Assembly: GCA_023398615.1 (NCBI GenBank)
Contig: JAEWSD010000141.1
Coordinates: 1 to 14,865 of the forward strand
DNA from: Bacillota bacterium
GTDB taxonomy: Bacteria > Bacillota > Clostridia > Lachnospirales > Lachnospiraceae
Direction: 5' to 3'
Length of the DNA: 14,865 nt
Shown: in pieces, positions 7,901 through 14,609 of the stretch
Layout of the letters: the number at the start of each line of letters is the position of its first letter
Position numbering within the stretch: position 1 is the first letter of the stretch
The notes under the pieces: model-generated
The model's input: only the letters and a program-made list of their open reading frames with translations
Told to the model about the DNA's origin: nothing
Databases searched by the model: none
Made by a program: the position numbers and the translations under genes

Positions 7901-9534
7901 CAAAAACCAGGCATTCAACCCCCGGCGTAGGTTTAATATCACCGCCGCCGCACCATGATATCTATTCGATAGAGGATTTGGCGCAGTTAATCTATGATTT
8001 AAAGAATTCCAATAAGGATGCAAGGATATCCGTAAAGCTCGTATCGGAGGCCGGTGTCGGAACTGTTGCGGCCGGTGTTGCAAAGGCCGGAGCAGGAGTC
8101 ATCCTCATCTCCGGATTTGACGGAGGAACCGGCGCGGCTCCGCGTAACTCCATTTATAATGCGGGGCTTCCCTGGGAATTAGGATTGGCTGAAACCCATC
8201 AGACCTTGATTATGAACGGTCTTCGCAGCAAGGTGGTAATCGAGACGGACGGTAAGCTTATGACGGGCCGTGACGTTTTGATAGCGGCACTTTTAGGTGC
8301 GGAGGAATATGGCTTCGCGACGGCACCTTTGGTAACTATGGGCTGCGTTATGATGAGAGTCTGTAACCTGGACACCTGTCCGGTTGGTGTGGCAACACAG
8401 AATCCGGAGCTGCGTAAGAATTTCAAGGGTAAACCGGAATATGTAGTGAACTTCATGAGATTCATCGCACAGGAGCTGCGCGAGTATATGGCAAGGCTTG
8501 GAATAAAGAATGTTGATGAATTAATCGGACGCACCGACCTGTTAAAGCCGGGCGAGAGCAGCAAAGCGGGGAAGGCGGCGAAGGTGGACTTATCCGCGAT
8601 TCTTAACAACCCTTTCCTTGGCGACCCGTCGGGTTCACGGTTTGATGCGAAGCAAATATATAATTTTGAGCTGGAGAAAACTCTTGATGAAAAAGTACTG
8701 CTTAAGAAGTTAAAAACCGCGATTGCATCCGGCCAGTCGAAAACAATAGAGATTGAGGTATCAAATGTAGACCGGGCGTTTGGCACCATTCTGGGTTCTG
8801 AGATAACGAAGGCGCATGATAATACGCTGGAGGAAGACACCTATGTGGTAAAGTGCAGCGGCAGCGGCGGCCAGAGCTTCGGGGCATTTATTCCGAAAGG
8901 ACTGACTCTCGAGCTTACCGGAGACAGCAACGATTATTTCGGCAAAGGTTTATCCGGAGGCAAGCTGATCATTTATCCGCCGAAGGAAAGCAGGTTTAAG
9001 GCTGAGGAGAATATTATTATCGGCAATGTCGCTTTGTATGGTGCTACCAGCGGCAAGGCATTTATAAACGGTATCGCAGGGGAGCGTTTTTGCGTACGTA
9101 ACTCCGGCGCTACGGCTGTTGTCGAGGGAGTAGGGGAACACGGCTGCGAATATATGACGGGAGGACGTGTTGTCATTCTTGGCGGAACAGGCAAGAACTT
9201 TGCTGCGGGTATGAGCGGCGGAATCGCTTATGTATTGGACGAAGACAGTGATCTGTACAAGAAACTGAATAAGGAACTGGTTTCCATGGAGGCAGTAACC
9301 GAGAAATATGATGTCCTGGAATTGAAGAATATGATTACAGAGCATGTTGTCAATACCAATTCGGTAAGAGGCAAATTAATTCTGGAAGATTTTGCGGATT
9401 ACCTTCCGAAATTCAAGAAGATTATACCGCATGATTACAGGCGTATGCTCCAGACCATTGTGCAGATGGAAGAAAAGGGTCTGAGCAGCGAACAGGCACA
9501 GATTGAAGCGTTCTTTGCAAATACCAGAAGGTAA
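4975..9534 (+). CDS. glutamate synthase large subunit (GltB)
   Basis: The large subunit of NADPH-type glutamate synthase makes two glutamates from glutamine and 2-oxoglutarate. The 1519 residues match the family's usual length. A 25-residue leader is expected to be cut off to expose Cys26 (DNCGIGAI), the nucleophile of the class II glutaminase; Arg231 (HSRFST) and Asn252-Gly253 (HNGEINTIRGN) complete that site. A central linking domain (about 470-770) precedes the FMN-binding synthase barrel (about 800-1190), which carries GAMSYGSIS, GFDGGTGAAP and the 3Fe-4S cysteines Cys1124, Cys1130 and Cys1135 in C-x5-C-x4-C spacing. The glycine-rich right-handed beta-helix (GXGXG) domain occupies about 1265-1450. 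All key residues are present. The ATG at 4975 is preferred because AGAGAGG ends seven bases before it; a GTG at 4969 is only one base from that site. It forms an operon with gltD. Confidence 0.97.
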   Translation: MNINNLEEIKRVRQGLYDPRFEHDNCGIGAIVNIKGIKTHETVADAIKIVENLEHRAGRDAEGKTGDGVGILLQISHKFFSKAVKSCNIQLGGERDYGIGMFFFPQDELSRNQAKKMFEIIVEKEGMTFLGWRQVPTYPKVLGHKAVECMPFIMQGFVKRPADVKKGLDFDRKLYIARRIFEQSNDDTYVVSLSSRTIVYKGMFLVNQLRMFFDDLQSEDFESAIAIVHSRFSTNTNPSWQRAHPNRLIVHNGEINTIRGNADKMLAREETMESRYLKGELYKVLPVVNTEGSDSAMLDNTLEFLVMSGMELPLAVMITIPEPWSNVPNISQSKKDFYQYYATMMEPWDGPASILFSDGDIMGAVLDRNGLRPSRYYITNDDHVILSSEVGVLDIPPERIVKKERLRPGKMLLVDTIKGCVIDDEDLKSGYARRRPYGEWLDGNLVELKSLHIPNKKVWEYNDEERARLQRAFGYTYEDYKASILPMAKTGAEPVLAMGVDSSLPVLSKNYPPLFNYFRQLFAQVTNPPIDAIREEIVTSTDVYIGEDGNLLEETAENCKVLKIHNPILTSTDLLKIKSMKIDGFKVETIPITYYKNTSLERAIDRIFVEADRAYKEGANVLILSDRGVDENHVAIPSLLAVSAMQQHLVKTKKRTAVAMMLESAEPREVHHFATLLGYGACAVNPYLAQESIKQLINNNMLDKDYYAAVNDYNKAILKGIVKIASKMGISTIQSYQGSKIFEAIGIGKEVIDKYFTDTVSRIGGISIQDIERQVDELHSKAFDPLGLQVELTLESSGGHKLRSGREEHLYNPKTIHLLQMATRTGDYSIFKEYTKSIGEEEAGINLRGLLDFAYPEKGIPVDEVESIDSIVKRFKTGAMSYGSISQEAHETLAIAMNMLGGKSNSGEGGESLERLTIGKDGLNKCSAIKQVASGRFGVTSKYLVSAKEIQIKMAQGAKPGEGGQLPAGKVYPWVAKTRHSTPGVGLISPPPHHDIYSIEDLAQLIYDLKNSNKDARISVKLVSEAGVGTVAAGVAKAGAGVILISGFDGGTGAAPRNSIYNAGLPWELGLAETHQTLIMNGLRSKVVIETDGKLMTGRDVLIAALLGAEEYGFATAPLVTMGCVMMRVCNLDTCPVGVATQNPELRKNFKGKPEYVVNFMRFIAQELREYMARLGIKNVDELIGRTDLLKPGESSKAGKAAKVDLSAILNNPFLGDPSGSRFDAKQIYNFELEKTLDEKVLLKKLKTAIASGQSKTIEIEVSNVDRAFGTILGSEITKAHDNTLEEDTYVVKCSGSGGQSFGAFIPKGLTLELTGDSNDYFGKGLSGGKLIIYPPKESRFKAEENIIIGNVALYGATSGKAFINGIAGERFCVRNSGATAVVEGVGEHGCEYMTGGRVVILGGTGKNFAAGMSGGIAYVLDEDSDLYKKLNKELVSMEAVTEKYDVLELKNMITEHVVNTNSVRGKLILEDFADYLPKFKKIIPHDYRRMLQTIVQMEEKGLSSEQAQIEAFFANTRR

Positions 9535-9545
9535 AGGAGTCAGAT

Positions 9546-11033
9546 ATGGGAAAGCCAACAGGATTTATGGATTATGATAGAAAGATAAGCCGTGCGGTTA
9601 AGCCGAAGGATAGAATTAAGAATTTTAACGAGTTTCATATACCTTTATCCAATGAGGAGCGAAAGAAACAGGGTGCCAGGTGTATGGACTGCGGAGTGCC
9701 GTTCTGTCAGTCCGGCATGATACTCGGAGGAATGGCTTCGGGATGTCCGCTGAATAACCTAATTCCGGAATGGAATGATCTGTTATACACGGGAAATATG
9801 AACCAGGCGTTAAACCGCCTGTTAAAGACGAATAACTTCCCTGAATTTACCGGAAGGGTATGTCCGGCTCCCTGTGAGGCGGCATGTACCTGTAATGTCG
9901 CAACGAATCCGGTAACAATTAAGGAAAATGAGCTGGGAATCATTGAGAATGGCTACGAGGCCGGTCTTATGAAACCAAATCCTCCGAGGGTTAGGACCGG
10001 TAAGAGGGTAGCGGTGATCGGCTCCGGCCCTGCCGGACTTGCCGCAGCGGATCAATTGAATAAACGCGGCCATTCGGTTACGGTATACGAACGTTCCGAC
10101 AGGATCGGCGGACTCCTTATGTATGGAATCCCCAATATGAAATTAGAGAAAGCCGTCATTGAACGGAAGGTTGATATCCTGAAAGAGGAAGGAATTAACT
10201 TCGTAACGAATACCGATGTCGGAAACACCTTTAATGCGGCCCAGATCAAAAAGGAGTTCGACAGCGTCATTCTTGCGTGCGGCGCATCCAATCCCAGGGA
10301 TATCAATGTGCCGGGCAGGGACGCAAAGGGGATCTATTTTGCGGTGGATTATCTGAAGGGTGTCACAAAAAGCCTGTTGGATTCGAATTTTGAAGATAAG
10401 GCCTGCATCAACGCGGCGGGTAAAAACGTCCTTGTTATCGGCGGCGGCGATACCGGCAATGACTGTGTCGGTACCTCTATCAGGCAGGGGGCGAAATCCG
10501 TCGTACAATTGGAAATGATGCCGAAGCTGCCGGATACAAGAAGTGAGGATAATCCCTGGCCGCAATGGCCGAAGATCTGCAAGACGGATTACGGGCAGGA
10601 GGAAGCGATTGCCGTATTCGGTAAGGACCCGAGGGTGTATGTATCTACCGTGAAGGAATTCATCCCCGATAAGGACGGTAAGCTGAAAAAGGCAAAGATA
10701 GTAAAGCTTGAGAGGAAATATCACGAGGATACGAAACGTTATACTATGGATGAAATAGCAGGAAGTGAGTATATCATTGATGTTGACCTGGTACTCATTG
10801 CAGCCGGATTCTTAGGCGCACAAGGCTATGTGGCGAAAGCTTTCGGCATTGAACTGGATGCAAGGACGAATGTTCTTACCGCGGAAGGCAGATACCGGAC
10901 GAGTCAGGAGAAGATATTCGTTGCAGGTGATATGCACAGAGGACAGTCCCTTGTCGTGTGGGCAATCCGTGAAGGACGTGAAGCCGCAAGAGCTGTGGAC
11001 GAATATCTGATGGGCTACAGTAATCTGGCATAA
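9546..11033 (+). CDS. glutamate synthase small subunit (GltD)
   Basis: The 495-residue small subunit takes electrons from NADPH through FAD and two 4Fe-4S clusters and passes them to the large subunit. The cysteine-rich start carries Cys46, Cys49, Cys54 and Cys67, then Cys106, Cys110, Cys114 and Cys116, the pattern shared with the NADPH-dependent GltD and dihydropyrimidine dehydrogenase family. The FAD-binding fold begins at VAVIGSGPAGLAAADQ (about 155-170), with RIGGLLMYGIP following. The pyridine nucleotide fold begins at NVLVIGGGDTGNDC (about 294-307). The C-terminal FAD contact is IFVAGDMHRGQSLVVWAI. It starts 11 bases after gltB with AAAGGAG six bases before its ATG, so it is cotranscribed and translationally close. 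A terminator follows. Confidence 0.97.
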   Translation: MGKPTGFMDYDRKISRAVKPKDRIKNFNEFHIPLSNEERKKQGARCMDCGVPFCQSGMILGGMASGCPLNNLIPEWNDLLYTGNMNQALNRLLKTNNFPEFTGRVCPAPCEAACTCNVATNPVTIKENELGIIENGYEAGLMKPNPPRVRTGKRVAVIGSGPAGLAAADQLNKRGHSVTVYERSDRIGGLLMYGIPNMKLEKAVIERKVDILKEEGINFVTNTDVGNTFNAAQIKKEFDSVILACGASNPRDINVPGRDAKGIYFAVDYLKGVTKSLLDSNFEDKACINAAGKNVLVIGGGDTGNDCVGTSIRQGAKSVVQLEMMPKLPDTRSEDNPWPQWPKICKTDYGQEEAIAVFGKDPRVYVSTVKEFIPDKDGKLKKAKIVKLERKYHEDTKRYTMDEIAGSEYIIDVDLVLIAAGFLGAQGYVAKAFGIELDARTNVLTAEGRYRTSQEKIFVAGDMHRGQSLVVWAIREGREAARAVDEYLMGYSNLA

Positions 11034-11061
11034 ATTAAAAATTATATAAATAAAAGGAAGG

Positions 11062-11104
11062 CCTTGTACCGATCAAGTAATACAATATGGTACAAGGTTT
11101 TTTT
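11062..11104 (+). terminator. terminator of gltBD, possibly bidirectional
   Basis: CCTTGTACC (11062-11070) and GGTACAAGG (11089-11097) are a perfect nine-base inverted repeat around an 18-base loop, followed by seven T. It ends the gltBD transcript. On the minus strand the same hairpin is followed by CCTTCCTTTTATTT, so it may also stop the convergent MFS gene, whose coding region ends 56 bases away. Confidence 0.88.
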
Positions 11105-11159
11105 ATTTTATGTGAGGAAAGATATTGTTATGGTAATATGATAAAGTAAGGTTGCCTTG

Positions 11160-12344
11160 TCAAATTCCGTGCAGCTGAGCTGTGATTGCTCCAAGCAGCG
11201 TCAGGAATCCGACTATGCAGACGCCGGTCCAGCCAAAATGTGAATAACTGAAAGAACCCAGAAAGGATCCAAGGGCTCCTCCGATAAAGTAGGATACCAT
11301 ATATACCGTATTGATGCGGTTCCTCGCCTCGTCGCTAATCGAATGAATCCGCGCCTGATTGGAAATCTGACAGGACTGTACACCCAAATCAAGCAGGATC
11401 ACACCGATAATAAGTCCGGCCAGTTGAAAGCCAAAGAGCAGAAAGCTAAGATAGGAAAGAGCTACCGCGGTCATTCCCAGTCCGATGGCAAACCGGGGGC
11501 TTCTGTTGTCCGCCATACGACCGACGACAGGAGCGGCCGAAGCGCCGACTACGCCAACTAGTCCAAACAAACCGGCGGCGTCAGAACCAAGTCCATAATG
11601 CGGTCCCGCGAGCAGGAAGGAGAGTGTTGTCCAGAATACGCTGAATGCTGCAAACATCATGGCACCGTTTACCGAGGACTCTCTTAACACCGGTAAATCC
11701 TTTGTTAATGATACCATTGACCGGAACAGCTCGGAATACTTCATTCTGGTGGCGGGTCGGCATACAGGCAGCTGGATCTTTAGGAATACTCCCAGCAGTA
11801 CCATCATTCCAGCGGCGATGAAATAGACGGCGGGCCATCCCAGATATTGTCCGATCAGGCCGCTGAATGTACGTGAAACAAGGATTCCAATCAACACTCC
11901 GCTCATGACGGTACCGATAATTTTCCCCCGTTCTTCCGGTTCGGCCAGCTGTGCCGCGAGAGGAACAATAAGCTGGGGAACAACGGAGGTAAATCCAACT
12001 GTAAAAGACGCGATACACAGCGCGGTGCTATTCCGGGAATTTGCCATAAAAAGCAGGGCAAAGACTGAACAACCCAGCATTTGGAGGATTAAGGTCTTCT
12101 TCTCCCGTATATCCGCAAGCGGCAGAATCGTCAGCATACCAAGAGCATATCCGATCTGTGTGAGGGTAGCCGCAAATCCTACGTCTACCTGCGGTACATG
12201 GAAAGAGAACGCTATTTTTGCCAAGAGGGGCTGTATATAATACAGATTGGCTACGGTGATGCCGGAAGCAGCAGCCATTGTCAGGATTAAAAACCGGTTC
12301 AGTTGTATTTTTTTGTTTTGTATTTCATCATTTTGTGTGAGCAT
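11160..12344 (-). CDS. MFS transporter, drug/metabolite exporter type
   Basis: This 394-residue inner-membrane carrier of the Major Facilitator Superfamily probably uses the proton gradient to move a small molecule; the substrate cannot be read from sequence. Hydrophobic stretches fit twelve helices in two halves. Motif-A-like loops occur at both equivalent positions: PLADIREKK (about 75-83) between helices 2 and 3, and GRMADNRSPR (about 275-284) between helices 8 and 9. AEPEERGK (about 134-141) with the glycine-rich segment after it is typical of the DHA1 exporter group; the general look is that of YgaY/YnfM-like proteins. The start at 12344 is chosen for AAAGGA seven bases upstream; an upstream ATG would add ten charged residues before the first helix. 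It is a single gene, convergent with gltBD and divergent from glyA, so the context gives no substrate. Confidence 0.88.
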   Translation of the reverse strand: MLTQNDEIQNKKIQLNRFLILTMAAASGITVANLYYIQPLLAKIAFSFHVPQVDVGFAATLTQIGYALGMLTILPLADIREKKTLILQMLGCSVFALLFMANSRNSTALCIASFTVGFTSVVPQLIVPLAAQLAEPEERGKIIGTVMSGVLIGILVSRTFSGLIGQYLGWPAVYFIAAGMMVLLGVFLKIQLPVCRPATRMKYSELFRSMVSLTKDLPVLRESSVNGAMMFAAFSVFWTTLSFLLAGPHYGLGSDAAGLFGLVGVVGASAAPVVGRMADNRSPRFAIGLGMTAVALSYLSFLLFGFQLAGLIIGVILLDLGVQSCQISNQARIHSISDEARNRINTVYMVSYFIGGALGSFLGSFSYSHFGWTGVCIVGFLTLLGAITAQLHGI

Positions 12345-12383
12345 ATGGATGTCCTTTCTTTTGTCATAAATCATATAAATTAT

Positions 12384-12412
12384 ATCATACTACATTAGCT
12401 TAAATTTGCCAA
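12384..12412 (-). promoter_or_regulatory. promoter of the MFS gene
   Basis: On the minus strand, TTGGCA (12412-12407), 17 bases, then TATGAT (12389-12384), each five of six matches to sigma-A consensus. Transcription would begin near 12377, about 33 bases before the start codon. A second -10-like TATAAT overlaps the first on its downstream side. Confidence 0.6.
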
Positions 12413-12439
12413 TTCCGGATTGCGGTGAAAAAGATCTTC

Positions 12440-12454
12440 ATAAGCCATACTTAT
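12440..12454. promoter_or_regulatory. short dyad between MFS gene and glyA
   Basis: ATAAG-CCATA-CTTAT is a five-base inverted repeat lying between the two divergent promoters, upstream of both. It could bind a shared regulator, but it is short and AT-rich enough to arise by chance. Confidence 0.2.
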
Positions 12455-12496
12455 CAGTGTAAAACGGAAATATAACTTTTATTATTATTTGTGTTG

Positions 12497-12505
12497 TGTT
12501 ATAAT
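12497..12505 (+). promoter_or_regulatory. extended -10 promoter of glyA
   Basis: TGT-TATAAT is an exact extended -10 element (TGn before TATAAT), which compensates for the lack of a clear -35 box 17 bases upstream (TTTTAT). Transcription would start near 12512, leaving about 22 bases of leader with GGAGG (12522-12526) seven bases before the ATG. The leader is too short for a riboswitch. Confidence 0.6.
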
Positions 12506-12533
12506 ACTTTAAAAAGTCTCTGGAGGTAGAATA

Positions 12534-13772
12534 ATGTATTCATTTGAAGATATTGAAAGCTTTGATCCCGAATTGGCAGCGGCGGTGACGAAAGAAATCG
12601 GCAGGCAGAATGACCATATTGAACTGATTGCTTCTGAGAACTTTGTAAGCAAGGCCGTTATGGCAGCTATGGGAAGTCCTCTTACGAATAAATACGCGGA
12701 AGGTTATCCGGGAAAGAGATATTACGGCGGTTGTGAATTCGTGGATATTGCCGAAAATCTTGCAATTGAGCGTGCCAATAAACTTTTTGGCTGTACCTAT
12801 GCGAATGTTCAGCCGCATTCCGGTGCGCAGGCAAATATGGCGGTATTTTTTGCGCTGGTAAAGCCCGGTGATACGGTAATGGGCATGAACCTTGACCACG
12901 GCGGTCATTTGACACACGGAAGCCCGGTTAATATGTCCGGCAGTTATTTTAAAATAGTCCCTTACGGTGTGAATGAGCAGGGATTTATCGATTATGACGA
13001 TGTAAGGAAGATAGCATTGGATTGCAGGCCAAAGCTGATCGTAGCCGGTGCAAGTGCGTATGCCAGAAAGATAGATTTTAAGAAATTCAGGGAGATAGCG
13101 GATGAAGTCGGAGCGTTCCTTATGGTTGACATGGCCCATATTGCCGGGCTCGTTGCCACAGGCTACCATGAAAGCCCCATTCCTTATGCGCATGTAACTA
13201 CGACGACCACACATAAAACCCTCAGGGGACCGAGAGGAGGCATGATCCTTTCGAGTGCCGAATTCGCAGAGGAACATAAGTTAAATAAATCCGTCTTCCC
13301 GGGAATCCAGGGTGGTCCTTTAATGCATGTGATTGCGGCAAAGGCGGTATGCCTAAAGGAAGCCCTTGATCCGAGCTTCAAGGTATATGCCGGCAAAGTT
13401 GTCGACAATGCGCAGGCGCTCAGCAAAGGCTTAATTGGGAGAGGCTTTCACATAGTATCCGGCGGAACGGATAACCATTTAATGCTGGTGGACCTTCAGA
13501 ATAAAGGGGTTACCGGAAAAGAGACCGAGAAATTATTGGATGCCGCCAATATTACCTGTAACAAGAATACGGTACCGAACGATCCGGCGTCTCCGTTTGT
13601 AACCAGCGGAATCCGCCTGGGAACCCCTGCCGTGACCACCAGAGGCTTTAATACGGAGGATATGGATGTGGTTGCGGAAGCAATCGCAATGCTGATCGAG
13701 GACGTGAATGCCAACAAGGCTAAGGCTATGGAGCTGGTAAAGACATTAACCGGTAAATATCCTTTATATTAG
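12534..13772 (+). CDS. serine hydroxymethyltransferase (GlyA)
   Basis: This PLP enzyme of 412 residues interconverts serine and glycine while charging tetrahydrofolate with a one-carbon unit, the main source of one-carbon groups for purine, thymidylate and methionine synthesis. The length is typical for bacterial GlyA. Landmarks in order: an N-terminal LIASENFVS, the substrate and folate region NKYAEGYPGKRYYGG, QPHSGAQAN, the acidic PLP partner in MVDMAHIAGLVA, and the PLP lysine Lys228 in THKTLRGPRGG. The C-terminal small domain has SGIRLGTPAVTTRG. Nothing is truncated or missing. GGAGG seven bases before the ATG supports the start. It is a single-gene unit with its own promoter and terminator. 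Confidence 0.98.
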   Translation: MYSFEDIESFDPELAAAVTKEIGRQNDHIELIASENFVSKAVMAAMGSPLTNKYAEGYPGKRYYGGCEFVDIAENLAIERANKLFGCTYANVQPHSGAQANMAVFFALVKPGDTVMGMNLDHGGHLTHGSPVNMSGSYFKIVPYGVNEQGFIDYDDVRKIALDCRPKLIVAGASAYARKIDFKKFREIADEVGAFLMVDMAHIAGLVATGYHESPIPYAHVTTTTTHKTLRGPRGGMILSSAEFAEEHKLNKSVFPGIQGGPLMHVIAAKAVCLKEALDPSFKVYAGKVVDNAQALSKGLIGRGFHIVSGGTDNHLMLVDLQNKGVTGKETEKLLDAANITCNKNTVPNDPASPFVTSGIRLGTPAVTTRGFNTEDMDVVAEAIAMLIEDVNANKAKAMELVKTLTGKYPLY

Positions 13773-13834
13773 AAGGAATATCGGAGATTATCAGTAATAT
13801 AAATTAAAAACTGCCTTCACAAGGATTATAAAAA

Positions 13835-13886
13835 AGAATCTGTTCCGGAAAATGTTGTACTCCGGTTACAGGTTCTTTTATATTTT
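13835..13886 (+). terminator. terminator of glyA
   Basis: AGAATCTGT-T-CCGG (13835-13848) pairs with CCGG-TT-ACAGGTTCT (13862-13876), thirteen pairs including one G-U with a small internal loop, followed by a T-rich run (TTTTATATTTT). It lies about 60 bases after the glyA stop codon and fits a rho-independent terminator. Confidence 0.75.
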
Positions 13887-13887
13887 C

Positions 13888-13920
13888 GATATTATAATGT
13901 CCTTCTACTATTATAATATC
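13888..13920. repeat. perfect 11-base inverted repeat
   Basis: GATATTATAAT (13888-13898) and ATTATAATATC (13910-13920) are exact inverted repeats separated by 11 bases. Each arm contains TATAAT on one strand, so the element is symmetric and very AT-rich. It lies just past the glyA terminator and 48 bases upstream of the next gene's -10 box. It could be an operator, a cruciform or a secondary hairpin; no function is shown. Confidence 0.45.
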
Positions 13921-13935
13921 ATATAAATGTATTAC

Positions 13936-13950
13936 TTACAAGACTTGTAA
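13936..13950. promoter_or_regulatory. 15-bp palindromic operator over a -35 box
   Basis: TTACAAG-A-CTTGTAA is a perfect 7-1-7 palindrome whose right arm includes the -35 box of the following gene. A protein bound here would block the polymerase. The 7-1-7 geometry is used by Fur/PerR-type and several MarR-type repressors, but the sequence does not match a specific box I can name. Confidence 0.5.
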
Positions 13951-13973
13951 ACAGGCCGGGCCGGAAGTATAAT
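13945..13973 (+). promoter_or_regulatory. promoter of the DUF6323-like gene
   Basis: TTGTAA (13945-13950) and a perfect TATAAT (13968-13973) with an exact 17-base spacer; the spacer is strikingly GC-rich (GGCCGGGCCGG). Transcription would start near 13980. The strong fit to sigma-A consensus suggests repression through the overlapping palindrome rather than activation. Confidence 0.7.
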
Positions 13974-14001
13974 TAATTACCATAATGAAAGGGGCGGCAC
14001 G

Positions 14002-14544
14002 ATGGATGGGAATGTTTTTGATTTAATGCAGGCCGGAAAACAAACGGAGGAATTAGCTGTGCTTATCTCCTGCAATGAGAAAACAGAGCAGTTCGGTCTC
14101 TCACTAACGGACGAAGAAGCGGGAGAACTAATGATATGCAGGAATAACAGCCTGAAGAAGTATAAAAGAGTGGAATTCGGCAGCGGTATTCTGGATAAAT
14201 TGATTTATGTCTTTTGTGATTCCCAGTATATCGATCAGGATAACTATGTTGAGACACTGGAAGAGCTTCAGGATGTTTTCTATGAGTTTAAGAATGAGTC
14301 GGAGGAGAAACTAAGCGATGAGGAATTGCTGACATTTATGAAGGAACAGTTTGAATCGGTATGCACAGGTGATGTGGAATATCTGGAAACTACCTGTCTT
14401 GAAAGATTCGCGGCGGCAATCAGGGCAGGCTACGACGGATACAGGAAATCCGGCGGGCATAATGAATATGGGAATTTTGATGAGGAGCAGCGTTGGGATA
14501 AGGATTTATACCTTGAGGTGTTAAAGGAATTATGCTGGAGATGA
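14002..14544 (+). CDS. uncharacterised protein, DUF6323-like
   Basis: This is a soluble, acidic, mostly helical protein of 180 residues with no signal peptide, membrane segment or known catalytic motif. It resembles, from memory of the family, the DUF6323 proteins of Clostridia, whose function is unknown. Recognisable stretches are SCNEKTEQFGLSLT, the RVEFGSGILDKLIYVFCDSQYI block (about 56-77), and DVFYEFKNESEEKLSDEELL with EQFESVC after it. DUF6323 genes are, as I recall, often found beside a DUF6179 gene; none is seen here, since a YccF-type gene follows instead. AAAGGGG seven bases before the ATG supports the start. The promoter carries a 15-bp palindrome, so expression is probably controlled. 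The family name is less certain than the gene itself. Confidence 0.75.
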   Translation: MDGNVFDLMQAGKQTEELAVLISCNEKTEQFGLSLTDEEAGELMICRNNSLKKYKRVEFGSGILDKLIYVFCDSQYIDQDNYVETLEELQDVFYEFKNESEEKLSDEELLTFMKEQFESVCTGDVEYLETTCLERFAAAIRAGYDGYRKSGGHNEYGNFDEEQRWDKDLYLEVLKELCWR

Positions 14545-14549
14545 TATAT

Positions 14550-14609
14550 ATGTTAGAAAAAAGTCGAAAAGATGGCATATACAAAGGAGAAAACGGATGG
14601 GATGTTTAG
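14550..14609 (+). CDS. possible 19-codon leader peptide overlapping yccF
   Basis: A short reading frame of 19 codons begins five bases after the DUF6323-like stop, with GGAG nine bases before its ATG, and ends 13 bases inside the next gene. It is rich in Lys, Glu and Gly. It could couple translation of the two flanking genes, or be chance. The AAAGGAG of the next gene lies within it, so ribosomes moving through it would open that site. No homology can be claimed. Confidence 0.2.
   Translation: MLEKSRKDGIYKGENGWDV

Noticed and set aside
8199..8840. Minus-strand frame of 213 codons inside gltB
   Set aside because: Antisense shadow of conserved FMN-barrel and GXGXG coding sequence; the serine-rich translation has no recognisable domain.
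12506..12533. Glycine riboswitch or folate riboswitch before glyA
   Set aside because: The predicted leader is only about 22 bases, too short for either, and the DNA further upstream shows no such fold.
12540..13277. Minus-strand frame of 245 codons inside glyA
   Set aside because: Antisense to fully conserved GlyA motifs; no promoter or ribosome binding site and no recognisable domain.
13888..13920. PerR box (TTATAAT-N-ATTATAA)
   Set aside because: The arms contain the right words but are separated by 11 bases instead of one and run in a different arrangement.
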